A DNA stretch of 64,000 nucleotides from Chrysopilus asiliformis (taxonomy: Eukaryota; Arthropoda; Insecta; Diptera; Rhagionidae). This document shows, piece by piece, positions 33,614-43,830 of the stretch. The DNA lies in the NCBI GenBank assembly GCA_964034945.1, contig OZ035960.1, forward strand, positions 51,215,706 to 51,279,705. Reading direction: 5' to 3'. The position numbers and the translations under genes are program-made. Below the pieces are notes generated by a model. It was not told where the DNA came from. It searched no databases and saw only the letters and a list, made by a program, of their open reading frames with translations. Numbering within the stretch: position 1 is the first letter of the stretch; every line of letters begins with the position of its first letter.

Positions 33614-33658
33614 GCCCGGCTTGAGACTCTTACTCAGGTGTGGACGAGCCCCACGTTG
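33614..33658 (+). ncRNA. Shortened tRNA-Lys(CTT)-like sequence in the 3' untranslated part
   Basis: The order GCCCGGCT, TGAGACTCTTA, CTCAGG, GTGG, CGAGCCCCACGTTG follows the conserved tRNA-Lys(CTT) from its 5' end. About 18 bases of the D-arm region and a few others are deleted, and the last GGGCG is lost. It is in the sense orientation of the element RNA. An anticodon-type hairpin remains (TGAG, loop ACTCTTA with CTT, CTCA) and so does a T-arm-type hairpin (GTGG, loop, CCAC). It cannot be a working tRNA. It begins 28 bases after the pol stop. The tRNA comparison is from memory of a very conserved sequence. Confidence 0.75.
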
Positions 33659-33741
33659 TTTTCATTGTTTGACTACGACATTCACTGGCAATTTTTTCTT
33701 AACCATTCTCAATTTCGAAGATATTTCGAATGTTTAAGCCC
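33659..33741 (+). other. Region before the 3' LTR, without a clear polypurine tract
   Basis: Plus-strand DNA synthesis of LTR elements normally starts at a purine run touching the 3' LTR. Here the last bases are TTCGAATGTTTAAGCCC, and no run of eight or more purines is seen between 33586 and 33741. The LTR border is firm, since the left LTR and the TSD agree with it. Confidence 0.6.
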
Positions 33742-35397
33742 TGTAGTATGCCAGTGTGAAATTTCACTATATGTTTCATTTACTTTACTGATTTTTTTTT
33801 TTTTTTTAAAAAGAAGTAAGCAAAAATTTTCTGATCGGAGAGGTCGGGGTGAAGAAAATTGAAAAAAGGACACTTGAGTTTAATTCATTGAAAAGTCGAG
33901 ACGAATTATAAAAATCCTGCGAGGTCTTTTTAACGAGTTTTCTAATGATAGAAAGAATTTGAGAACGTCGAAATAATTAATATATGAGTTTTTGTTATAC
34001 TCGTCGTTAAAATTAACACGGATGATAGAAAATGTTTGATTTTCTTTAAAATTAGTTTTCTTTGTCTGGAAAATTTTTGAAAAGAAGAGAATAGTTGGAT
34101 AGAACAGTCTGGAAGAAATTAGAATTTAATAAGGAAGAACTGGCAGTCGAAGAATAGGAAGAATTTCACAAGAGAATCAATATTTTCAAGTCTGCAAGTA
34201 AAAAGAATTTTGGAGGAAGTCTCATTTCTTGGCTTGGTTGTGCTTAAGAATTTTTATTGCGTCACAAATTTGTTGCGTCAGGAATTTGTTACGTCAAGAA
34301 TTTGTCACGTCAAGAATTTATTACGTCAAGAATTTGTTGCATCATTTTGAGCTTAATACGTCATATGTAATTTTCAAGAATTAAGTACAAGAACAAATAA
34401 GAGTTATTACAAGAAGACATTTTTTTTTCTTTTTGGGAACATCAGAGATTTGTTTAGCAAGAGTTGTTTTATAAATTTTTATTAAAATTTAGAATATTTT
34501 CCTTAAAAAAATTAAATAGAACGAGCTCAAATAAGTGGAAAAAATAAGGAAAGTAATCTTTCTAAGATGAAAGAATTTATTATAGTCTCTTAATCATATG
34601 CATAATTTTTTTTGATGATTTTTTAGCTATGATATTTCTGCAACCGAAGATGTGCACATCCACGGCTGAATTCATTTAATCAAATCAACCATAAAGAAAT
34701 ATATGAAAAGAGTGAGTAAATATTTGAATATATAATTTGTGCATATTTGTAGGGGATTATTTTTTTGAGTTATTTTGATTTATTCTATTACCGTGATCTT
34801 ATTATCTTATTTGAGAATCGTTAATGTTTGAATTTGATGTGTTATTACAAAATAAGGTTTTATAAATTTAAACTAATTATGCAAGATTGTGTACAGGTAT
34901 TTATAACAATTATCAGGAGTTTATGTTTTTGAATAAAACTATTGTTATAATGTGGTAAAAGTTTTTTTTAAAATGGGAGATTGAATGATGAAGGGGGAAA
35001 TGGGCCATTATACATAATTAAGTCAACAAAAGGGATTATTTTGGTAATTGTGTTGTAAATATTTTTATTCGGAAATGGTCAAAAGACTAGAAAATTCGAT
35101 AGTCGGACGAACAGACAGACATGAGTACGGATAGACGAACGGACAGTACGATAGACGGACAGATAGACAAACAGATATGTGGCATATATTTTTGGCATGT
35201 ACAAATAAATTCTGAAGATGTTCTTCACACGTTCAGTAACAAGGACACCACGAAACCGATGAGCTAAGCCAGGCATAAAGCTAGCATGCCAAGTTACTGA
35301 GTATGTGGGCAGAGGTCGGGGCACTCACTGGCAGGTGATAAGCATGCCCCAATCATCTGTTTGCTGTCACAAAATTCACAGCAAGGACATCATAACA
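33742..35397 (+). repeat. 3' LTR
   Basis: It matches the 5' LTR throughout at the constant offset of 7681; I saw no difference. It holds the same 16-bp repeat array at 34259-34338. AATAAA at 35204 is a possible polyadenylation signal. Confidence 0.95.
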
Positions 35398-36339
35398 ATT
35401 TTTTGATTTTTTAAATGCTTGTTTGGGAAAAAAATAATATCAAAACATAAAGTATATAAAACTTTCTATATTTTTCGCTTTAACGTTTTTTCTGTATCTC
35501 GATGATTTTTAACGATTTTTCTTTACGGTTCTCAAGATATTTGAAAAAATACTCACCCCTATTCCCGTAACCGGCGGGACGTGTATACGCCACGCACGTT
35601 TTATCTCGATCGAATGAAATTTTCTTATTCTAGTAGACGTAGAAACGCAGTTTTATTCAGACCCGCGCTGACTATTTTGACAGTTTTGCTGATTTGATAC
35701 GCATGAAGTTTTATTTGTTCAATTAAATGATTGTACTGCGTCTAGTTAGTTTTTCCTGACCTTCAAAACTTATATTTAGTTAAAATTCATTGAATGTATA
35801 AATAAAATTCACATTTTTGTTCAAACTTTCTATTTAATTGATTGGTCCCGCAACGATTTACTCGCGGGAAATAAATGTATGGAAAAGTCAAAACATTCGC
35901 GGGTGCGTTTAGTGTAATACCGAAAGTAAAACGTTTTCAGCACCACGGCACACGCCGGGACAATTGCGTTTAGCAGAATGCAAATTTTCTGCGGGAAGCG
36001 CCAAATCCCCCGGCGTACACGTCCCGCCGGTTACGGGAATAGGGCTGATTATATTTTACATATTCTTTCCGAAACTAAATATTACAGAGGAAAGTTTTGT
36101 GTTGATCACAACTACTATTTTTTATGAATATTTAATTATACAAGGTTTCTTAGTTCTTCGGTATGCAATAAAAATTGTACCGCAAGCAAAAATTTCCTTT
36201 ATTTTGAATATCAAGGTCAACCCTTAAATTAGGGTTTCTATGTAGTTTTTTTTCGATTCGGAGCAATATATAGCAGCCCTAGAGAAGCAGTACTGGGACA
36301 CATTAAAAAAATCCCTTTAAAAAAGCCTTAAATAAACGA
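35398..36339 (+). repeat. Dispersed repeat continuing beyond the LTR element
   Basis: CGGTTCTCAAGATATTTGAA (35527-) and GAAACTAAATATTACAGAGG (36071-) match 16960-17035 of the Rb copy there. The MITE at 35554-36047 interrupts it between those blocks. Confidence 0.55.
35554..36047. mobile_element. MITE with CCCTATTCCCGTAACCGG ends, 494 bp
   Basis: The TIRs read CACCCCTATTCCCGTAACCG and inward from the right CAGCCCTATTCCCGTAACCG, and both continue through GCGGGACGTGTA. The copy at 16980-17000 shows an uninterrupted version of the flanks, confirming insertion. The TSD is not clear. The 87-residue frame over the right end is chance. Confidence 0.75.
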
Positions 36340-37500
36340 CAATAAACATAAGAAAAGCTACTATTGCCATGGACTTAACGTCAAATACTTTATATGATAA
36401 CGGACTAAATGTTTATTTCAAAAAAATTCATTTGTATAGGAGAGGGGGAAAGAAGTATTTCGATTGTATTTTGATGTATGGAGCGCTTAGGTAAAATGAT
36501 ATTCTAAACAAATTTTACCTTTAAAAATTTTGCAATACGACTCAACGTTTTCGAGAAAATAGAAAAAAAAATTCAATTTGTATGGGAGAGGATTAGATTT
36601 TGACGTATGGATGAGTTATGTAAAATCTTACATTTTACTTACAGAAATTTTTCAATATGACTAACCGTTTTCGAGAAAATTGTAAAAACTGTTTCATTTG
36701 TATGGGGGAGGAAGGAGGAATAATCCAATTTTGCCCGTTCAAGAACTTAGTCTATACATTTTTGAGAAATGTAACTGTACAATATTTTAAGTCTCTTGCT
36801 CAATCCTTTCGAATGTTATGGTGTTCACGGACAGACGGACAGACAGACGGACAGACAGACGGACAGACAGACGGACAGACAGACGGACAGACAGACGGAC
36901 AGACAGACGGACAGGCAGACGGACAGACAGACGGACAGACAGACGGACAGACAGACGGACAGACAGACGGACAGACAGACGGACAGACAGACGGACAGAC
37001 AGACGGACAGACAGACGGACAGACAGACGGACAGACAGACGGACAGACAGACGGACAGACAGACGGACAGACAGACGGACAGACGGACAGACAGACGGAC
37101 AGACAGACGGACAGACAGACGGACAGATAGACGGACAGACAGACGGACAGACAGACGGACAGACAGACGGACAGACAGACGGACAGACAGACGGACAGAC
37201 AGACGGACAGACAGACGGACAGACAGACGGACAGACGGGCAGACAGACGGACAGACAGACGGACAGACAGACGGACAGACAGACGGACAGACAGACGGAC
37301 AGATAGACGGACAGACAGACGGACAGACAGACGGACAGACAGACGAACAGACAACCGGGCGAACAGCCGAACGGACGTTTGGAAATCAAAATCTTTTGTC
37401 ATCCCTAACACCCTGGTGTAGTTCATTTTTGTGTGATTGATTAGATGCGTTAAAAACGGTATACTAAATCTAATAGACTCATATATGATATATCATATAT
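36340..37500 (-). repeat. Rb repeat copy, inverted, with expanded microsatellite
   Basis: In reverse the family order is complete: AGAAAAGCTACTATTGCC end (36352), CATTTGTATGGGGGAGG blocks, core TTTAAGTCTCTTGCTCAATC (36786-36805), GACA tract, AACACCCTGGTGTAGTTCA (37408-37426) and TACTAAATCTAATAGAC plus ATATGATATATCATATAT at the end. It is the most complete Rb copy in the window. Confidence 0.75.
36834..37351. repeat. (GGACAGACAGAC)n microsatellite, about 43 copies
   Basis: A 12-bp unit repeats with few changes (GGCAGAC at 36913, a 4-base shorter unit near 37080, GATAGAC near 37126 and 37301, GGGCAGAC at 37236). It is open in several frames on both strands (QTDG/RTDR or SVCL/PSVC peptides) only because the unit has no stop. 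It is an expansion of the GACA tract of the host repeat. Confidence 0.97.
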
Positions 37501-38999
37501 AAAACGGGAAAACAAATAAGCTACAACACTACATTGCTGTCACTGCGCTAGCCTGTGCATAAACTCTTCGGGTTTTACTTCTCTAGAAATCTCTAGAAAT
37601 GCTAAGAAGAGCTAGCCCAGTTAGACGATCCTGTTTCAAGGCATATTTAAGTTCAGCAGACGACAAGCGTGGGAAGCGTGGCCAACATTTTCAAAAGCTG
37701 GGGAAAGAAATGAACAATTATTTGTGCAGATTTCTTTAATATTTCGATTGCAGTAAAATCACCTCTGATTCCTTCTTATTTTCACCAAATTTCAAATTCA
37801 TTCAACAAACCATCCAGATATTGGTTTTGCTGGCACATCTGTTGAATCTCTTTTTTAGCTATATTCTATAGCTGCTCTGCTTTTTTTAGAGAAAAAAAGT
37901 TAAAAGTGCACAAACACAGATATTAGATAGATGTAACTACAAAATCTAATAAAATGAGAAAAAGTTAGTTAATCAAGGAACAAGAAGGTTTGAATTATAC
38001 TCCGGACTTGTTCCCAAATCACGGCTTCTCCGCTGTTTGTAGTCATTTAAATTGATGTTTTTGTTCAAATTTTTGTGCATTTTGGGAAAATTGCAAAAGG
38101 TTTACGACTATACTAATTAATTAACACTTATTGTCTTTTGTTTTTGCCTCCATGAGTCGTGAAGTTTTTTCTGTTAACCTACTAACGGTCCAGTGCTACA
38201 TTACTCTTACTGACATAACGTGTTTATGGAGTAAAATCCATTACTTGTAAATTTCTAGGCTGTAAAAAATAGAAGTAATGACCTGTCCAATACAAATAAA
38301 ATATGTGATAATGGATTTAGTACGTGCCAAATATAAATCGATAAGGATTTTCGTTTATATCAAACTTTTGCAGCCTAAAGCCACAAACGTGTCAGTCTAG
38401 ACACAAATTGCCAACTAATAAACATTTGCAGGCAACGTGAATGGGTCAAATTTACTTTGGACATCCTTACGTTCTCTCCTTAAAGGCATATGAATTATGA
38501 AAAATACACATAATGTTTGTTTCTATGAGTAAATTAGTTTGCGCTTATACTAAGGATTGGATTATTGTGTTTGCTCACTTAATAGACTAATGTGAAATCG
38601 TGCCGAACCAGTGAGAACCATTTTTTTTTTGGTGTGATGTGTCAATTTGTTTTTGCGCTCAAATTATAAATTTTTTTGTTTTATTTTATTTGAAAACTAT
38701 ATATGGCGAAATATTGGTTTATTAAGTTTTTTGGAGTATAGGAAATGCTGTGATTTAGTGAAAAAATAAAATCTTGAAATATTTTGTAATCTGTTGGAAT
38801 TGATTTTCTGGAGTTCAGATATAATCTAAGCAAGTCTTTACGACTCAGGTCACAATGTGACCCTGGTCACAAATGAGCCCTTGCACATCAGTTTATGTGA
38901 CGGTTACCTTGTAACCGGACCCAAAAAAGCGTTGCAAATCGGTTACGCTGTGATGATTCGGAAAGTTTTTATTTGCTAAATAAAAGCTTTTAAATTTTG
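37501..38999. other. No gene seen
   Basis: AT-rich DNA. At 38845-38950 there is a block with GTGACC, GGTTACC and GTTGCAAATCGGTTAC related to 24181-24720. Confidence 0.4.
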
Positions 39000-39290
39000 C
39001 TTGCCTTCGTATCTGTCTGTTTGTTTGTTTGTGTTTGTCTGTCGGGGTCAAATCTTGCAATCTAATTTTTACCTACTTCTACTCATACGATTGATTTGAA
39101 AATTGTCACACAGAGGTAAGTCCGACGACAATACAATATTTTCACTACTTTGCCCTTATAAGGGCAAGAGAAGGTCCTGTAAGGATACCGTGGTTATCCT
39201 TTTCCTCAAATTTTCCGGAAAAAATTCTCATCTTGGAGTTTTTGGGATCGCTGAATCCGATTTCCATAAATGTTGCAGCGAAGTTGCTGT
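39000..39290 (+). repeat. GACA-type dispersed repeat, family Rc
   Basis: Landmarks: CTGTCTGTTTGTTTG, TCAAATCTTGCAATCTAATT, GACAATACAATATTTTC, AAGGTCCTGTAAGGATA, GGTTATCCTTTTCCTCAAAT and TTTTCCGGAAAAAATTCTCA. The same order is at 60430-60835 and inverted at 45640-46060. Confidence 0.7.
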
Positions 39291-40241
39291 GACGTCGCAG
39301 CAACCAATTTTTAACCCCATATATATTGCAACGTGGGTTGTGCGACAGTCGCGTAACCGGTATGTAAGCACCAGCACCGTGCCGAAGGGAGAGGGGGACG
39401 GGTCACCAGGCTGATGTATATTTTAGATGAGTACTACAAATTCAATACGGTAATTCCCAACAAGATTAGAATTTTCGTCTAAAATTTGTAAATGTACTTT
39501 AAGGGCCTAGCGCACCTAAGAATAAATGGTCTTAAAATTGTACAAATCCGAGAAATAGATAGATAGACTGATGTGTGTAAAATTGACATGAAAACTGTAT
39601 TTGACAGAGAAAAATCTTTTTTATGTCATCTATTTACGCAATTGAATCGAAAAGTTATACCGAAAACATTTTTCGAGCAAAGTGCGCTGAATTTATAAAA
39701 CAAATGCCGCTAAATTTAAAAATTGAACTTTTTGTCATAACTATCGCAAAATCTATTTATGTTTTTTTGTTTACGGAATATTAGACGAATTAAGAAAAAT
39801 ATTTAAATTTTCTATGCGTTTATTCGCCTAAAAACCAAAAAGTTGTCAAAGTAATTTTCAACGTATGCTTTTGTATTGAATTGATTACATTGCCACGACA
39901 GCGACACGACAACGCCACCAAAGTTTGAAAAATTGAACTTTTGCCGCGACGCCATCGAATGACAGTTGAATTGTTTGGTTAGGTTAATTGTGTTTGAGTT
40001 GCTCTCTTTTGGTGAAAAATTGGCAATTTTATCGAAATGCAGAAATTATCCATAGTAGCATATAATAATATTTTCTTTACATTCTGCACTCTCATCTTGT
40101 ACTTTCAAAAAAATTTGTTAGGTTATGGGATTGTTTGTCGCGTGCTCGCAGCTCTGGTAATGTAATTTGGATGACGATAACGACAATGTCGTGTGACTCT
40201 CGTCAACTTCTCGTGTCGCCTTGTCGTCGCAATGTAACTCA
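39291..40241. other. No gene seen
   Basis: It contains GCGACACGACAACGCCACC-type text (39900) with an inverted relative at 40190-40235, perhaps ends of an older element. No coding support. Confidence 0.35.
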
Positions 40242-40249
40242 GGCTTAAG

Positions 40250-41135
40250 CAGTGACGTTTCTTCTAAGGTGCGAGGGTGTTCACTGCACACCCTACTGAA
40301 ATCCAATATGTATCGGAAATCTATTGTTAATTAATTTCTTTTTTTTGTGCCAATTCTTTCGACAATTTACCAATGGCAATGATTGCCTAAATCACCCGCA
40401 CCCTACATTACCAACCTGTTTCTTTATCTTTCGATCTTTCGACCAACCAAGTGTTCTCCACTTTACAGCGAACCAAAGTAAAAATTACTTGTGGCCTTCT
40501 TTCCTACTCGCCCCTTAGCGAAACACACTCGAAACGCAATACCGACTCTTTCGGTCGTTCGACCGACTCGAGTGTTCTCCAATTTACAGCGCACCAAAGC
40601 AAAGTAAAAACACATATGACTAAGTAAAAGTCTATAATAAAAAACGTTTCACCGCACACAAAGTTCACAAGAAGCAACCGCACACAACGATGAATTTGGG
40701 TGCTCCAGAAAAAGCCGCACGGCGAACCGATGCGATGTTGCTTGCTGCTGGCCGCGATGCTGCGAAACCCGACAATAGAAAACCGACCATCGTATGGCCG
40801 TTCGGCTGACGTGCTGATGCGTGTGGGTGGGTGTGTGCCAAGCAAAACAGCAATATTGCTTGCTCATCAGCTCAGTCGGTTTCTGATTTTACAGGTGTTC
40901 AGTTGGCTTTTGTGTATGAGAAATAATTAATTTAATATTATGGCTTGTGAATGCGGATGCGCAATCGAAAAATTGTTTGAGAAACCATTTTCTCAACTAA
41001 ATATCGAGGAAAAATTGGATCTTCGTCTATCACGTCCCGGACGTGATCCTGGATAAAACTAAGAGTAGACGTCTAATCATTTAACAGAAACTTAATATTG
41101 AACACCCTACTGAAAGCAGCACGCCACGTCACTGG
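40250..41135. mobile_element. hAT element, 886 bp
   Basis: The ends are CAGTGACGT on both sides (imperfect beyond), with the exact 8-bp TSD GGCTTAAG at 40242-40249 and 41136-41143. GGGTGTTCA and TGAACACCCTACTGAAA recur as inverted subterminal pieces. Near the right end a short plus frame (40940-41056, starting MACECGCAIEKLF and containing FSQLNIEEKL) could be the start of a former transposase, but it is too short to assign. Other frames overlap on both strands and are not supported. Confidence 0.85.
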
Positions 41136-41143
41136 GCTTAAGG

Positions 41144-41826
41144 CATAATTTTTCTGAGGCGTCGCGGCACTTTAGGCGATATTTTGGGACATTTACTTGG
41201 GAAATAAATAATTTAATAAAGTTTTAGCATAGTTTAGAGATATATAGTTAGGAAACGCGAGAGAAATTTTTTCTTGAAGAAGAGTACGTTGTCGTCTGTT
41301 TCATTTGCTTTGTAAAGACACTAATTGCTTTTGTGTGAGAAATGCAAAACTCTCGGGATATTTCGTATTGTCGGCAGAAAATTCCGTAAAATGTTCCTTG
41401 CCAGGCATTTTTTCTGTTTAAGCAACGTAACAAGTGAAATAAAAGTGTTTTTTTTTTTGCTAAAAAATCCTATCGCCATTGCCAGTTGAAGAAATTGTGA
41501 AAGGCCGCTGTCGGCCCTTGTGTATGTGTTGGTCCAATATTTTGGTTTGTTCTGTGCGAGTATTACAAAATGATTTTTTTCAACAAGTCTATTTGAGCTA
41601 AATGATAAAAAGAGAGAAATGATGCTGTCGACTACGGAATGATGCTGTCGACTACTTCTTTCTACAGGCGGCAAACGGAAAACCACGTTTGTGTCTTATC
41701 TTTAGTAGGTCTCTAATCTTTGGTTTTAGTGTATGAACAATAGTCTTTAGGAGCGTACTAAGTTCATAAACTGAGGTTATAATGAATTGAGTAAGTATAT
41801 AAACAGGCATTATATACTTGAATAAA
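41144..41826. other. No gene seen; small tandem duplication
   Basis: GGAATGATGCTGTCGACTAC is repeated once directly (about 41617-41655). No other feature is supported. Confidence 0.4.
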
Positions 41827-42325
41827 AAAACTTTTAAAATAAAAGTAAAAAAAACCGACTTAAAAATGCACTAAAAAGGAAAAAATAATTTTTTTGGAAG
41901 TTGGTGCCAAAATAGAAACTTAAAGAGGACTTCTATTCATATTTCTTGAGTGTTACAAATAATTTTATTGTAACAAGAATTGTTAAGACAATCAAAAGCT
42001 TTTTACAGTTGTCGAGTACTTTTATGTACAATAGACTCGCGGTTAAAATATCACAATGACTATAATTTTTACATCCCGCGTTTCGTTTAATGCATTGCAA
42101 ATATTCGATGTGATAAAAATAAATTTTTTATAGTGACAAGAATCGATATTCAAAATTTGGGGAATATAAAACCCATTCAATATGTATTTTAATACTTTTA
42201 GATTGTACAATAAAAGAGAGCAAATTGTTTGTTTCTATTTTGGCACCAACTTCCAAAAAAATTATTTTTTCCTTTTTAGTGCATTTTTAAGTCGGTTTTT
42301 TTTACTTTTATTTTAAAAGTTTTTT
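41827..42325. mobile_element. Foldback-type element with ~95-bp inverted repeats
   Basis: The left arm (41827-41921) includes AAACCGACTTAAAAATGCAC and GGAAGTTGGTGCCAAAATAG. The right arm (42231-42325) is its near-perfect reverse complement. There are about 310 bp between. The TSD is not resolved because the flanks are A/T runs. Confidence 0.85.
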
Positions 42326-42627
42326 ATTTTATAATTTTTAGTGATTTTTGGTATATACATTATATAGATATATTTAATGTTAGGAAATGGGTAGAGCAAA
42401 ACTTTGATCGTTCCAAACAGCGAATTTTTAGGGATGGCAACAGTAAGTTGTAAACTAAATTTTAGAGGTCGACAGCAAAAATTTTGGGGGTCGTCACCAA
42501 CATTTTTTAGATCGACAGAAACCTTTCGTTAACCTTACAGACTTCTAAACATTAGAATTGGATTAGGCGACCCTAAAAACCCCCATATGTGTTTGTTTTT
42601 ATCTGGAAAATTTGGGGGTTGAAGGAT
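42326..42627. repeat. Rc-like block before the minisatellite
   Basis: It contains AACCTTACAGACTTCTAAAC, TTAGAATTGGATTAGGCG and ATCTGGAAAATTTGGGGG, recalling the Rc family text at 45740-45800. Confidence 0.4.
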
Positions 42628-43190
42628 TCGCTGCCCCCCAAAATATACGCATAAAAATTTTCAGACCGATCGGACCATCCGATTAGGGGACAGGGGAGGG
42701 GTTAAGAAGCGAAAGGGGTAGGGGAAAATAGATAAGGGGAAAACACTAGCCGTCCCCCAAAATGTGAGCATACAAATTTTCAGATCGATCGGACCATCCG
42801 ATTGGGAGTTGATAGGGGAGGGGTTAAGAAGCGAAAGGGGTAGGGGAAAATAGATAAGGGGAAAACACTAGCCGTCCCCCAAAAAGGTACGCATACAAAT
42901 TTTCAGACCGATCGGACCATCCGATTGGGAGTTGACAGGGGAGGGGTTAAGAAGCGAAAGGGGTAGGGGAAAATAGATAAAGGGAAAACACTAGCCGTCC
43001 CCCAAAACGTACGCATACAAATTTTCAGATCGATCGGACCATCCGATTGGGAGTTGACAGGGGAGGGGTTAAGAAGCGAAAGGGGTAGGGGAAAATAGAT
43101 AAGGGGAAAACACTAGCCGTCCCCCAAAATGTACGCATACAAATTTTCAGATCGATCGGACCATCCGATTGGGAGTTGACAGGGGAGGGG
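42628..43190. repeat. 122-bp minisatellite, about 4.5 copies
   Basis: CGGACCATCCGATT recurs at 42671, 42790, 42913, 43035 and 43157, giving periods of 119, 123, 122 and 122. Each unit holds AAGAAGCGAAAGGGGTAGGG and AACACTAGCCGTCCCCCAAA. It is GC-richer and more G-rich on the plus strand than its surroundings. Units differ at few positions, so the array is young. Confidence 0.92.
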
Positions 43191-43322
43191 AAGGCCGGGA
43201 AACGTCGGCGAGAGGGGAAATTAAAATGGGACCAACTAGGGAGTGAACTCTGTCATCCACCAACGTTTCAACAAAATCCATGCAACGGCACCCAAGTACT
43301 GCGTGAACATACAGATATAAAA

Positions 43323-43357
<35 letters not shown>

Positions 43358-43358
43358 A
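43191..43358 (+). mobile_element. 3' end of a non-LTR retroposon with (AAAT)n tail
   Basis: Unique text (GGGAGTGAACTCTGTCATCC, CCATGCAACGGCACCCAAGT) leads into an (AAAT)9-type tail at 43322-43357. A simple tail after unique 3' text suggests a LINE or SINE end. The minisatellite just upstream may be part of the same element. No coding region remains. Confidence 0.5.
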
Positions 43359-43429
43359 GTTGGACCAAAACGAATTGATAACCTCCTCCTTTTTTGGAAG
43401 TCGGTTAAAAATATGAATTATTGTGAATT

Positions 43430-43830
43430 CCGTCTTGATGCCCGTTAACACGACATCTTTAGAAGACACTGAACTAGAGATTTGAAATTTGTGTGGAGAT
43501 AAGTTTCTCGCAAAAGGCAAGTTTAAGTTTTTGTATGAAAACAATTTCAATGCTGTTTTCCGATGTTCTCGGAAACGGTGCGTCAAATTGAAACAAACTG
43601 AGACAAAAAGTGTTTAGAATGTAATTTTACATAATACTTCCATACATTAAAATTAAATCGGACTACTGCTTCTGGTAACATTTGAAAATTTAGTTTGAAA
43701 TTCATATTTTTCGTAGTGTTGGAATATGACCTCCTGGCAATTAGAGCTTTTCCAATGAATTCGTTATATTTTCTAACCTTCAATGAAAAATCGGAAAATA
43801 ACATATATTTTCATTTGGTCCAATTATTTG
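43430..43830 (+). repeat. Rb-related repeat copy without GACA tract
   Basis: GAACTAGAGATTTGAAATTT (43471-43490), TTCTCGCAAAAGGCAAG, CTCGGAAACGGTGCGTCA and TTACATAATACTTCCATACA follow the family order in diverged form. Confidence 0.6.

Larger units (their letters stand above)
26061..35397 (+). mobile_element. Full-length Ty3/gypsy LTR retrotransposon, 9337 bp
   Basis: Two 1656-bp LTRs (TG...CA) with a constant offset of 7681 look identical on reading. A 4-bp target duplication ATTT lies at 26057-26060 and 35398-35401. Internal parts in order: tRNA-Lys-type primer site, long leader, intact gag, -1 frameshift site, and intact pol ordered protease, RT, RNase H, integrase, the Ty3/gypsy order. 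There is no env frame. Equal LTRs and unbroken genes point to a recent and probably functional copy. The integrase C-terminus and gag type match arthropod lineages. Confidence 0.96.

Noticed and set aside
33586..33862. Search for an env gene after pol
   Set aside because: The 74-residue frame at 33638-33862 runs into the LTR and has no signal peptide, cleavage site or transmembrane pattern of an envelope. The space before the LTR is only 156 bp.
36657..37440. Several long frames (QTDG, RTDR, SVCL, PSVC repeats) on both strands
   Set aside because: They only translate the 12-bp GACA microsatellite, which lacks stops in several registers. Flanking residues come from the dispersed repeat.
40504..40930. 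Overlapping frames of 60-113 residues in the hAT element at 40250-41135
   Set aside because: Locally GC-rich DNA gives open frames in several registers and none resembles a transposase domain.
42628..43190. CRISPR array
   Set aside because: Repeats are directly adjacent 122-bp units without unique spacers in eukaryotic repeat DNA. It is a minisatellite.
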